Shown here: in pieces, positions 43,174 through 51,809 of the stretch
Layout of the letters: the number at the start of each line of letters is the position of its first letter
How positions within the stretch are numbered: the stretch's first letter is position 1
Origin: Bacillota bacterium
Lineage (GTDB): Bacteria > Bacillota_I > Bacilli_A > Erysipelotrichales > Erysipelotrichaceae
DNA length: 57,573 nucleotides
NCBI GenBank assembly: GCA_023388995.1
Contig: JAEWFD010000035.1
Span: forward strand, 1-57,573
Direction of reading: 5' to 3'
The notes under the pieces: model-generated
The model's database searches: none
Seen by the model: the letters and a program-made list of their open reading frames with translations, nothing else
Told to the model about the DNA's origin: nothing
Program-made: the position numbers and the translations under genes

Positions 43174-43917
43174 TCAATGTTCAATTTTTCGATATCTTAA
43201 GAATGCCAGCATAGAACTTACTGCCATCAAAACCATGTATTTAATAGGCTTCCAAACACCTGAATGCATGGCAATTCCTTCTGTCCGCAAGTGCATAATG
43301 GCAGGGATTTCTTCTACCCGATATCCCATCAAAAGCATTTGCAAAATCATATTGATATCAGGATACATAATATCAAATTGGTTGAACCTTGCATAACATG
43401 TAAAAGCTTTTCTATTTAAACCTTGCAATCCGCTTGTAGGATCTGTAATTACTGTTCTTGTTGCAGCCTTGATAGCAAAACGGAACATGCGAATTGCGAA
43501 CATTCTGATCCTGGACATACGGAATGACAAGCTTCCGTTTAAGAAACGGGAACCAATGACAATATCAGGCACTACATTCTTTTCGTCAGGATGAGTCAGC
43601 TTTTGATAAATCCAGGAAATATTTTGAATATCATGCTGTCCATCTGCATCTAATTGAATCACATACTCATAGCCCTTATTCACTGCATACTTATATCCCG
43701 TTTGCAGCGCTGCACCATATCCCATGTTATAAATCTGCGAAATAACTTTTGCTCCCTCTTGTCTGGCAACTGCTGCGGTTTGATCTTTTGATCCATCATC
43801 AATTACAATCAAGTCTGAAAAAGTACTTACATCATTTTCGCGATATGCACGAATTACGTTACATATGTTCTTCTCTTCATTATAAGCAGGGATTATTATT
43901 AACACATGTTTTTCCAT
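43174..43917 (-). CDS. DPM1-like GT2 glycosyltransferase
   Basis: A 247-residue transferase of the polyprenyl-phosphate mannose/glucose synthase type: VLIIIPAYNEEKNICNVI, LIVIDDGSKDQTA, and IQLDADGQHDIQN near 90-102 with the conserved DADGQHD; VIGSRFLNGSLSFRMSR follows. No membrane domain. It probably charges undecaprenyl phosphate with a sugar for the GT-C-like protein encoded directly upstream. The second ATG of the frame (43917) is chosen, because AGAGGTG is too near the first. Confidence 0.9.
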   Translation of the reverse strand: MEKHVLIIIPAYNEEKNICNVIRAYRENDVSTFSDLIVIDDGSKDQTAAVARQEGAKVISQIYNMGYGAALQTGYKYAVNKGYEYVIQLDADGQHDIQNISWIYQKLTHPDEKNVVPDIVIGSRFLNGSLSFRMSRIRMFAIRMFRFAIKAATRTVITDPTSGLQGLNRKAFTCYARFNQFDIMYPDINMILQMLLMGYRVEEIPAIMHLRTEGIAMHSGVWKPIKYMVLMAVSSMLAFLRYRKIEH

Positions 43918-43941
43918 ATCATACACCTCTTTATATTTTTA

Positions 43942-46080
43942 TTACTTATACTGGATTGACAAATTATTCAGATGATATGGATCTTGCATCAGCCGATAAA
44001 TCACTACTTCCTCATCTTCATAATAAATACTCATTTCTAATGGATAATATTTTTGATACTCTAAAGCCCAGTAATATGCTTTAGACATAATTGGCAATCG
44101 TTGCTTTTGATAAATTCTGCTTCGCTGTTCATACCTCTCATCAATTTGAACATTTGCCTGAACTTTGCTTACGCGTGCTCGTTTTGTCACTGGGTATGGA
44201 CTTTGCAAGTACTCCAAAATATAGGAAAGCGGATATTTTTCAATCATAAAATATACTTCAGGAGTCGGAATATAAATCGCTTGATTATCATTCCAATATT
44301 CTAGTTGTTCAACGAAGTCTAATAACTCATAATGAAATCCATAGTTTAAAATGGCACTTCTATCATTCACCGGCGAAACAACAGTCCATGTAAAACGCTC
44401 TTTTTCTTCCATTAATCGGAGCACTAATTTCATTGCTCCATCACTTTGTATATCCCAGTACTGTAATTCAGAACCTCGTATGTGATCACTGGAAATGAGC
44501 ATTGTGATGCATGATAGACTTATCACTAACAATACCATGTCTGCTGCTTTTTTCAAATAATGCTGGATGAAATGATAGAATGCATCAAATGGAATGATAA
44601 AAATAATCATAGAAAAATATAGGGAAAAAACCACCATTCTTTTTACTTCAATAAATACCGGCCATCCCATATCATAGCTTATAGCCATTAGAGCAAAGAT
44701 CATCCAAGAAATGGACAGTGCGATGTACAGTAAATACATCTCTTTTTTCTGCATAAATATTGCTCCAATAACACCATATAGCAAAGAAAAGATGACAATT
44801 GCAGTTACTACCAGCAAATAGCATTGCTTTTGAAATATTCTGCTTACCAATGCTATTTTTAAATTTTCGACTGTAATTGGTTTTAGTTCGCGCCTTTCTT
44901 CAGCATCTTCTTCTTGATTTACATTTGCGGAATCATCTCGCTGTGTTGTAGGTGATATAATAGATATTGCCCATGACATTGATTGCTCAAACGGATAGTT
45001 CAATGCATATCCGACACCAAATGGCAATGCCGCCACAATAATGCCTAACACACCTGATCCAAGCAAAGAGAAGAATATTTTTCTCTTCCATAATAAAGGC
45101 GTAAAACATATGCCCATTACAACACAAAGTATGCCGGCAAAAATAGTGACATAAAAATGACATGACATTGTGAATGCAATAGATGCAGCAATCAAAATGA
45201 AATCTTTCTTGGAAGGCTTCTGAATATAAGAGATAAATGAGAAAATTAAGATATAAAGCGCAATCATTCCATATTCCATAGGAAGCGTATATTGAAAACG
45301 CTCATAAGTACTGAAATAACTACCTATGGTATAAAATGAGAAAACAATTAGAACTGTAAACTTACTGCGATATAGCTCTTTCAACGTTAAATAAGCAGTA
45401 AGTAATACCATAATTAATACAATATGCGAAAATCCTAATGTTATCCGGACAGGGTTTAATCCAAACAATACTGATATGCTGGCCAGCAAACTATGCATTC
45501 CATAAGGGTACATCCCGCTAGGAAAGATTTGATTGCTGATAAGAGACTGAATCCAGTATAAATGCACCTCTTCATCTGCAGCAGAATATCCAAAAGTCCT
45601 AAATTTCCGATAACCATAAATATATACAGAAAATACAATACATGCGATAACAATAAGCAACTCAATACCTTTTAGACTGAAACATAGTTTAATCAATTGC
45701 TTGAGTTTACTTTTTGTGTATTCAACCGTTCGATGCCAAAGCAATCGTATACCATATTCTTTGTTTACAATTGATCTTATCAACTGCAGATTGCTTCCAA
45801 TTGCAGATCGTTGACTCTTAATTTGCAGCATGATGCGGATTAAAAGAGGAATTACTACAACACCGGTAAAAACTGTATACCAGTAAAATATCTTCAGAAA
45901 ACCAAGAATATAACCCAACGCAAATAGATACAGATTGGAGCATATTATACATATAAATAATTGTTGAATAAGCTTTTCCTTTTTTATAATTGGATGCAAC
46001 ACAAATAATGGCAGCAGAAAGCTTATACCAAGATAGGAAAGTGCTGTTAATATTGCATAATATATATTACTCCATTCCAT
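43942..46080 (-). CDS. Large polytopic membrane protein, GT-C-like
   Basis: A 712-residue protein with about fourteen hydrophobic segments and a soluble C-terminal part from about 560. An acidic stretch after the first helices reads SAADEEVHLYWIQSLI followed by YPYGMHSLLAS, an arrangement typical of GT-C transferases that take sugar from polyprenyl phosphate. A loop rich in acidic residues (NVNQEEDAEERRELKP) lies near 400. It starts 9 bp after pelE with GGAGAA upstream and is followed by a DPM1-like gene, a plausible donor maker. Such a pair is not part of the basic pel set, and may decorate the polymer. Confidence 0.6.
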   Translation of the reverse strand: MEWSNIYYAILTALSYLGISFLLPLFVLHPIIKKEKLIQQLFICIICSNLYLFALGYILGFLKIFYWYTVFTGVVVIPLLIRIMLQIKSQRSAIGSNLQLIRSIVNKEYGIRLLWHRTVEYTKSKLKQLIKLCFSLKGIELLIVIACIVFSVYIYGYRKFRTFGYSAADEEVHLYWIQSLISNQIFPSGMYPYGMHSLLASISVLFGLNPVRITLGFSHIVLIMVLLTAYLTLKELYRSKFTVLIVFSFYTIGSYFSTYERFQYTLPMEYGMIALYILIFSFISYIQKPSKKDFILIAASIAFTMSCHFYVTIFAGILCVVMGICFTPLLWKRKIFFSLLGSGVLGIIVAALPFGVGYALNYPFEQSMSWAISIISPTTQRDDSANVNQEEDAEERRELKPITVENLKIALVSRIFQKQCYLLVVTAIVIFSLLYGVIGAIFMQKKEMYLLYIALSISWMIFALMAISYDMGWPVFIEVKRMVVFSLYFSMIIFIIPFDAFYHFIQHYLKKAADMVLLVISLSCITMLISSDHIRGSELQYWDIQSDGAMKLVLRLMEEKERFTWTVVSPVNDRSAILNYGFHYELLDFVEQLEYWNDNQAIYIPTPEVYFMIEKYPLSYILEYLQSPYPVTKRARVSKVQANVQIDERYEQRSRIYQKQRLPIMSKAYYWALEYQKYYPLEMSIYYEDEEVVIYRLMQDPYHLNNLSIQYK

Positions 46081-46089
46081 ATTGTTCTC

Positions 46090-46989
46090 CTAAATTTGAA
46101 AGAATCGGATCCACTCCAATGTCTCATGATCGATCACCAAATTGGATCGTTTCAGTGTTGCCAATAAGCTCTTAAATTCTTTCACTTGCTTTGTTGTATA
46201 ATAATGAACCAGTGCTATTTTGTAAGTTTCTAAGCTGTATTGATTTGTATGGAAGGCTTCTTGAAGCCAGTAGTTTGCTTTTATAGAATCATCTGCACTT
46301 CCCCACAATGCACCCACTTTTGCCAACAATACAGATCCAACTTTGGCGATATCATAATCTGAGTACAATTGCATTTCTTGCTCTAATCTCTCCATCAATT
46401 TTAGTTTCTCAACTCTGCTCAATAAATCTTTTTGTAAAAAGGTAGTAACAACATCAACATACTCTGCTTTATGTTCAGAAGTTGGCTCAGACTGACACCG
46501 AGCATATGCTGTTTTCTCACGTTGACTATATTGTTCAATAATATCCATCAACGCTGAGGCTGCATAGTGAGATATTTCAGAATCATAGTCATGTACTGCT
46601 TGCTTAATCATATCGACAGATCCCAATGCATCTTCTTTTAAAACTGCAAGAAACCCGTCTCGTCTGTTTTTTGTGCTTTCAACAAGCAATACCTCTTCAA
46701 GCGGCACCTTATTCACATTTGCCATTATGTCTGAACTAGTCTTAGGTTTGGTTTTTTCCTTACTGAAACTAAGGGAACTTAAATCTACCGATTGACTGCC
46801 AAACAATGAAATTAATTTATAGCTGATCCACGATAGCATCAGATACGCTGGTGCTATGAGCGGACAGCTAATCATAATCATACTGACCAGAATTGCTTTG
46901 TTACGATTTTTTTTGGCTGAAACTTGATACAAGTAATACATGGCAGTAATACCTATATTAAGCAGCAATCCATTTATAATCCATTTCAT
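46090..46989 (-). CDS. pelE: PelE-like inner-membrane scaffold
   Basis: A 299-residue protein with two N-terminal membrane helices (residues about 4-20 and 35-60) followed by a helical, TPR-like cytosolic domain (for example YDSEISHYAASALMDIIEQY and YDIAKVGSVLLAKVGALWGSADD). Size, membrane layout and place between pelD and pelF-G are those of PelE, which links PelD to the synthase. ATG at 46989 has AAAGGGG 8 nt upstream; two GTG codons just before are less well placed. The assignment rests on architecture and context more than on sequence motifs. Confidence 0.75.
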   Translation of the reverse strand: MKWIINGLLLNIGITAMYYLYQVSAKKNRNKAILVSMIMISCPLIAPAYLMLSWISYKLISLFGSQSVDLSSLSFSKEKTKPKTSSDIMANVNKVPLEEVLLVESTKNRRDGFLAVLKEDALGSVDMIKQAVHDYDSEISHYAASALMDIIEQYSQREKTAYARCQSEPTSEHKAEYVDVVTTFLQKDLLSRVEKLKLMERLEQEMQLYSDYDIAKVGSVLLAKVGALWGSADDSIKANYWLQEAFHTNQYSLETYKIALVHYYTTKQVKEFKSLLATLKRSNLVIDHETLEWIRFFQI

Positions 46990-47007
46990 ACTCACCACCC
47001 CTTTCTG

Positions 47008-49134
47008 TTATTCATTCGAAATACTACATTGTACATCAAGCTTTTTAAACCGATCTATTACAAATGATACATCCTCTTCATTTGAATTTGTTAATAATGC
47101 ATATAAGTTGCCATCTGTTCCGACTCCAAAATAATCACTTAGCCGTAAATTTGCTTCTGTTACTTTCACTAGATCATGAAACGACTTTGTATTCGAAGTG
47201 ATCTGAATTACAGAGAAATCTAACAAATGTTTTTCTTTGCCCTCATTGTAAATTGCCAAGATTTGTGTAAATGCATCGCTATTTAATGCTCTGCTTCCTT
47301 CTAGGAAGGTGTCATGTTTAATTGCATTCATATATGTCTGCGCTTGTTTCATGGATTTTTCTATCAATTTACATAAAATCGCAAGCAAATTAGCATGATA
47401 CAAGTTTGCACCTTCTATTTTCAAATCCCATATCAATATTAGAATGCTAATTCTTTTGTCTTCCATAATTGCTCCCGCAAGAATTGGAAATGCTTCATCT
47501 AACTGTGTATTACGATAGTATCCTTCATTCTTAATACCTTCGTAGAACACATGTGTTTCATCTACATAGAGAGACTTGCCCAGTTTTCTTGCTTCTGCAG
47601 AAGTGGATGCCATAAGCCGCAAATAACTGCTATTATCTCCTGAAAAATATACAGCTACATCTTCGACATTCATCAACTGCTTAATTACGCCTGCAGCTTC
47701 GAAAATAACTTTAGACGTAGAAAGCTGATCTAATGTACTGGTAATATCATAGATTTTTGCCAAACTATCTTTATAATTAATCAATCTTTGCTCAAAGACA
47801 TTTTTCACATAAACATTACTGTCATTGATTTCAATCATGTGTTTTAATTCATTGCTTATATACTTATTCTCCTCACGATATTCTGTATCTTTCCGGCGAT
47901 ATTTATCCCGGATGAACGATACTACAGCCCCAATAATCAAAAGTTGCAACATCCAGAGATACTCTGCGTAATTGGTAACAAGGCTGTAAATACCATATGT
48001 TTGAATATAGCCGCTATACTTCATCAATACACTTAGAATTACAGACAATACTCCAAATATTGAACCATGGACAATGGATATCAATACAACAGCAACCATA
48101 TAGAAATCGAAATTACCATCTAAAATTGTATTCTGCGATACTGTTGTCAGCAATCCAGCAACAACAACCATTACAATTGTTTCAAGCAAAGCGCTAATTT
48201 TGCTTCCAAAAAAACCTTCAGCAAAACGTTGTTTCATGATTCCTTTTTTATGATCTTTCTCGGCCGCAAGCAGGAATTTTGCAAGCCCGTCATCAAATTT
48301 GTATTTTAGCTGAAAATCAGGCAATACATTTAATTCACTTGGCAATACAATTTTCGCATCAATATCCTCTGCTTCATTTATCCTTCCCGAAACATTCATA
48401 CGTTGCAGCATGTTCTGTACAATTTCTTGTTCATTTCGATACTCTCCGATAACATGTACAGGCGTCATAATCTCGTCTTGTTTCTTAACCAAACGATACA
48501 GCGCGTCGGCCGCATCATCGACAAAAAGCAGCTGATGTCTTTTATTCGGTTTTATTGTTATTACTTCATTTGCTGAAACAGCTTCAAATAAAGCTGTACA
48601 AATCGAGTCTCTCACATTCTTACCGTCGAAATTACCATATAATTCACTAAAGCGCATAATATTCACCTCAAAAACATCTGGCTTATTATAGTGCGCACAT
48701 GTTTGCTCTCCTTGTATTAGCGTTTTCATTCTGTGATCTAGTATTCCGCTGTTTTCTTGAGTATCAGCTAGATTTGCTGTTACATCAACTGAAGAACAAT
48801 AAATAAATCTTTTCACATCTGCATTAACAGCAGAAATTACGATATTTGTTAGACCAGCAATAAATTCACTGGACTGCTGGATATCACCTTTCCATTGAAA
48901 ACGTTCATCTAATGCACCCGTAAAAATAACTAAATCTGGTTTAACGTTTTGAATAATACGCACAACACTATTGCTTGTATAATGAAAATAATATTCTTGC
49001 AAAACTCCTTGGGTACGCTTTCCAGGCTCCAATTCACTACCTGTAAGCACAAAAATTTCGTGTCTGTCTTGATTTAGTCTGGAGATCAATCTTAGTGTAA
49101 AAGCACTACTTGCTCCACAAATTAGAATATTAAT
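47008..49134 (-). CDS. pelD: SDR-fused PelD-like c-di-GMP receptor
   Basis: A 708-residue protein. Order of parts: extended SDR/epimerase-like domain (1 to about 285; ILICGASSAFTLRLISRL, later RFSELYGNFDG) without an obvious YxxxK; four membrane helices (about 310-415); a GAF domain (about 445-600); and a degenerate GGDEF domain (about 605-708). In the last part RLSD precedes GTDGN by four residues, exactly where the inhibitory RxxD site sits before GGDEF, so the cyclase site is lost but the c-di-GMP binding site is kept, as in PelD. The frame is open to a GTG at 49182, inside the previous gene; AAAGGAGGAG and the family N-terminus point to initiation at the ATT codon at 49134, overlapping the upstream stop. 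Confidence 0.85.
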   Translation of the reverse strand: MNILICGASSAFTLRLISRLNQDRHEIFVLTGSELEPGKRTQGVLQEYYFHYTSNSVVRIIQNVKPDLVIFTGALDERFQWKGDIQQSSEFIAGLTNIVISAVNADVKRFIYCSSVDVTANLADTQENSGILDHRMKTLIQGEQTCAHYNKPDVFEVNIMRFSELYGNFDGKNVRDSICTALFEAVSANEVITIKPNKRHQLLFVDDAADALYRLVKKQDEIMTPVHVIGEYRNEQEIVQNMLQRMNVSGRINEAEDIDAKIVLPSELNVLPDFQLKYKFDDGLAKFLLAAEKDHKKGIMKQRFAEGFFGSKISALLETIVMVVVAGLLTTVSQNTILDGNFDFYMVAVVLISIVHGSIFGVLSVILSVLMKYSGYIQTYGIYSLVTNYAEYLWMLQLLIIGAVVSFIRDKYRRKDTEYREENKYISNELKHMIEINDSNVYVKNVFEQRLINYKDSLAKIYDITSTLDQLSTSKVIFEAAGVIKQLMNVEDVAVYFSGDNSSYLRLMASTSAEARKLGKSLYVDETHVFYEGIKNEGYYRNTQLDEAFPILAGAIMEDKRISILILIWDLKIEGANLYHANLLAILCKLIEKSMKQAQTYMNAIKHDTFLEGSRALNSDAFTQILAIYNEGKEKHLLDFSVIQITSNTKSFHDLVKVTEANLRLSDYFGVGTDGNLYALLTNSNEEDVSFVIDRFKKLDVQCSISNE

Positions 49135-49504
49135 AAAAATCTCCTCCTTTACTTTCGGATGTTTCCTTTTCTTCAATCTCACTTTTCAGTAAAGAAACCT
49201 GCATTGTTAATTCATTGATTTGATTGGTCAGCTTCGATAATACTAAAGTATTGTGGAATACAATCCCAAAAATTAATACAATAGCTAGAATTGTAATCAT
49301 TGTAGGTGCATACCAGATTCCAAACATATTCGCCAATTGCCCTACCAGTTCCGGGAATATACCTAAGACTACAATGGCTGCACCGCCAATCAACCATCCA
49401 ATTGATTGCACCTCAGAAAGCATTCTGCGTTTCATAATTGCAATCACCATTCCAATAAATATAATACCCACCAAAATAGCAATACCACGGACAATAAAAC
49501 TCAT
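49130..49504 (-). CDS. DUF2304-like small membrane protein
   Basis: A 124-residue protein with three membrane helices (about 5-22, 35-55, 65-90) and a C-terminal coiled coil (TLVLSKLTNQINELTMQVSLLKSEIEEKE). The layout matches DUF2304 proteins, often found beside glycan-assembly genes. GGAGGTG lies before the ATG. First gene of the Pel-type operon; its stop codon overlaps the ATT start proposed for pelD, suggesting coupled translation. Confidence 0.75.
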   Translation of the reverse strand: MSFIVRGIAILVGIIFIGMVIAIMKRRMLSEVQSIGWLIGGAAIVVLGIFPELVGQLANMFGIWYAPTMITILAIVLIFGIVFHNTLVLSKLTNQINELTMQVSLLKSEIEEKETSESKGGDFY

Positions 49505-49562
49505 AAAATCACCTCCATCTCTTATCCAGCATCTTACTAAGCCTTCACTAAATTTCCCTACA

Positions 49563-49594
49563 ATTATATACCATCATAATTTATAAATCCACAA
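49563..49594 (-). promoter_or_regulatory. Probable promoter of the Pel-type operon
   Basis: On the minus strand TTGTGG (49594-49589) is followed 18 bp later by TATATA, overlapping TATAAT (49568-49563). It lies about 60 bp before the first gene. No c-di-GMP riboswitch-like sequence was noticed in the leader. Confidence 0.4.
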
Positions 49595-49599
49595 TAATA

Positions 49600-50034
49600 A
49601 AATGTATTATTTTAAGTGTTTAATAAAACGAAAATATTGCTACTTCATAAACATCTAGCAATATACATACTTAACCTTAATAATGATTACCTTTTTTATT
49701 CTCAATCCTAGGCTCATGAAACTATACAGCGATTATCCAACTCATCGCTTATAAAGCAGATTTAATGAATACTACTTGTAGAATAGCTATAAAATGAATC
49801 AATCTGCTTCCCAAACTCGTTCATTTTCCCACATCATTTCTATTTACAATATTCTCATATTTGTTTGAGTAGTATAAGTATAGCAATATCTTTTTTTGTT
49901 TTCAATTAAAGCGCTTAACTTATAGTAAATTTGTTGTAATTTCAATATTGTGGCTTATTCTCGCATATTTTAATTTCATAAAAGCAATTAGGACTCTTCC
50001 ATTCTATATAGAAGAACAGATTAGGTGATGCTTC
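49600..50034. other. Intergenic region upstream of the Pel operon
   Basis: About 430 bp of AT-rich DNA between the divergent DUF2304 and prepilin peptidase genes. No reading frame, RNA gene or clear repeat was recognised. The only signal is a ribosome site (AGGTGATG) at the right end for the 50035 gene. Confidence 0.5.
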
Positions 50035-50718
50035 ATGTCAAATTATATTCTTTATTCCCTCATGCAATTCATAGATGCCATTGCTGCGATTTTTTTGTTA
50101 GGTGATGAGGTCGTATATGCAATTATTGATCAAACCCTCTTTCCAACTTATCCACATTACCTTAGAAGCAAAGAAGTACAGGGCTTGCTAGATACAAAAA
50201 CTATATGCTTTCTGTTGCCTACTCATCCGCATTTTGCTGTGATTGCGTTAAAATTTATAACATTGCAGCCAAATGATCAATTACACATAATTCTTCTATG
50301 CATGCTGCTCTTGATTTGCTATATTGACCTGAAATATTTATGTATTCCGGATATCTTTCATGTAATCTTTTTACTGCTATTTCTTTGTTTTCAGCAATAT
50401 CAAATAATTCCGCTAAGTGACCGGCTCATAGGTGCTTGTATCATCAGCATTCCTTTGCTTGTCATAAATATAACGACCCACGCAATTGGGCTTGGCGATG
50501 TGAAGCTGATGGCAAGTATCGGTTTGCTGCTTGGTTATCGGCACACTGTTCTGGCTTTTTATCTAGCTTCTTTCTGCGGAGGACTTTATTCATTCTTTTT
50601 TGTTCTAACAAACAAGATAAAAAAAGGTCATATTGTTCCATTTGCTCCCCCGCTTTGTATCGGAATTTATCTTTCTTATTTACTTGGCGACTCTTTGCTT
50701 CATTGGCTATTGCAGTAA
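50035..50718 (+). CDS. A24 family prepilin peptidase-like protein
   Basis: A 227-residue membrane aspartyl protease. The two catalytic aspartates are in CYIDLKYLCIPD (about 97-108) and GLGDVKLMA (about 152-160), the latter being the GxGDxK signature. The N-terminal methyltransferase-type domain with CxxC of full-length PilD is absent. Helices follow the usual order. No pilin, pilus ATPase or secretion genes are in the window, so its substrate must be elsewhere. A membrane protein gene follows 95 bp later on the same strand. Confidence 0.85.
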   Translation: MSNYILYSLMQFIDAIAAIFLLGDEVVYAIIDQTLFPTYPHYLRSKEVQGLLDTKTICFLLPTHPHFAVIALKFITLQPNDQLHIILLCMLLLICYIDLKYLCIPDIFHVIFLLLFLCFQQYQIIPLSDRLIGACIISIPLLVINITTHAIGLGDVKLMASIGLLLGYRHTVLAFYLASFCGGLYSFFFVLTNKIKKGHIVPFAPPLCIGIYLSYLLGDSLLHWLLQ

Positions 50719-50813
50719 TATCGTTATAAATCGCGGCTGAACTTTGTGCAAAGAAATAATCAGCAAGTATCTGCTTCCTGTAACATACACCTATAACAGG
50801 AGAAGCAGAAATC

Positions 50814-51539
50814 ATGAATCATAAACAATTTAAATTTGACTGGCTGAATATTATTTTCTTCTCTTTGCTATGCTTGCTGACAGTTACAGCGATCCAGTCA
50901 TGGATCAAATTTTATATTGCCCAGCAAGATGCATCAGCCGATATACAAGCTTATATCCAATACAATAATTTGCTCACAGCGCTGCAATGCATTCTTGGTA
51001 TTATTTCTTTATTTCTGCCATATTGGATCAGGCAATATTTAGCAATCCCGAAAACTTTGGAAGTATGTTATTTTCTATTTATCTTTGCTTCCGTATATTT
51101 AGGTGAATTCTTTGATTTTTATAACCTTATTCCCTATTGGGATGTAATGCTTCATGCCGTCAGCGGAATCATGTTAAGTTATCTAGGCCTACTTTGGGGT
51201 ATTCAATATCTCACAAAACATGCTCTGCCTTTGCATCAGGTTGCAATTAGCTTATTTGCGAGCTGTACAGCAATTACAATCGGCACTCTTTGGGAAATCT
51301 ATGAGTTTTGCTTTGATGGATTTTTAGGATTAAATATGCAGAAAGCTCTTCTTCCCGATGGAACTCCTCTGGCAGGTCGCTATGCACTGCAAGATACTAT
51401 GAGTGATTTGATCATAGACGTACTGTTTGCATGTTTGACAGTATGGATATGGCATTCCAAGCAGAAAAAATGTTCTACCTCAACTATATCCGATATAATG
51501 CCAGATAATGAAATAATAAGTATTGATAATGAAACATAA
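50814..51539 (+). CDS. Membrane protein, DUF2238/YjdF-like
   Basis: A 241-residue protein with about six membrane helices. YWDVMLHAVSGIMLSYLGLLWG near residues 105-125 and TLWEIYEFCFDGFLG followed by ALQDTMSDLIIDVLFACL near 165-210 match the pattern of YjdF-like (DUF2238) proteins. Histidine, glutamate and aspartate residues lie within or next to helices. The C-terminal tail is polar. AGGAG stands 11 nt before the ATG. Function is unknown. Confidence 0.65.
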   Translation: MNHKQFKFDWLNIIFFSLLCLLTVTAIQSWIKFYIAQQDASADIQAYIQYNNLLTALQCILGIISLFLPYWIRQYLAIPKTLEVCYFLFIFASVYLGEFFDFYNLIPYWDVMLHAVSGIMLSYLGLLWGIQYLTKHALPLHQVAISLFASCTAITIGTLWEIYEFCFDGFLGLNMQKALLPDGTPLAGRYALQDTMSDLIIDVLFACLTVWIWHSKQKKCSTSTISDIMPDNEIISIDNET

Positions 51540-51574
51540 AAACAGCAATCATTAGCTTGATTGAAATGACTGCT
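51538..51574 (-). terminator. Terminator downstream of the HAD gene region
   Basis: AGCAGTCATT pairs with AATGATTGCT (one G-U) on the minus strand and is followed by GTTTTTATG. Confidence 0.6.
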
Positions 51575-51596
51575 GCTCTTTGTTATTGTTCATTTT

Positions 51597-51809
51597 TCAT
51601 TGCATGTTTTTCTTGAAGCGTGCACGCTGGATTTGATCTACATACTTGGTTTTATCAATGAGGAAATTCTCTTGCGCTTTCTGCTAATTTTTTTGTTCGA
51701 AAAATACCACTTTGCTGTTTTGCGAAATTTCTTTCAGCAGTCCCATATTTTTTTTGCCATCGCAAGCATTCAATAAAGAATTGCTCTGTCCGCAATATAC
51801 TGATGCTGA
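51597..51809 (-). pseudogene. Decayed reading frame after the HAD gene
   Basis: Directly after the HAD stop codon the same frame stays protein-like: SASVYCGQSNSLLNACDG, then KEISQNSKVVFFEQKN, an in-frame TAG (51684-51686), then KAQENFLIDKTKYVDQIQ and FKKNMQ before a final TGA at 51597. Lysine-rich, helical composition and lack of a start or ribosome site suggest the 3' remnant of a gene. No family was recognised. Confidence 0.45.

Noticed and set aside
49505..50034. c-di-GMP riboswitch upstream of the Pel-type operon
   Set aside because: The conserved GEMM sequence blocks were not seen on either strand by eye.
51684..51686. In-frame TAG as a recoded (pyrrolysine) codon
   Set aside because: No start codon, no ribosome site and no pyl genes; decay is simpler.
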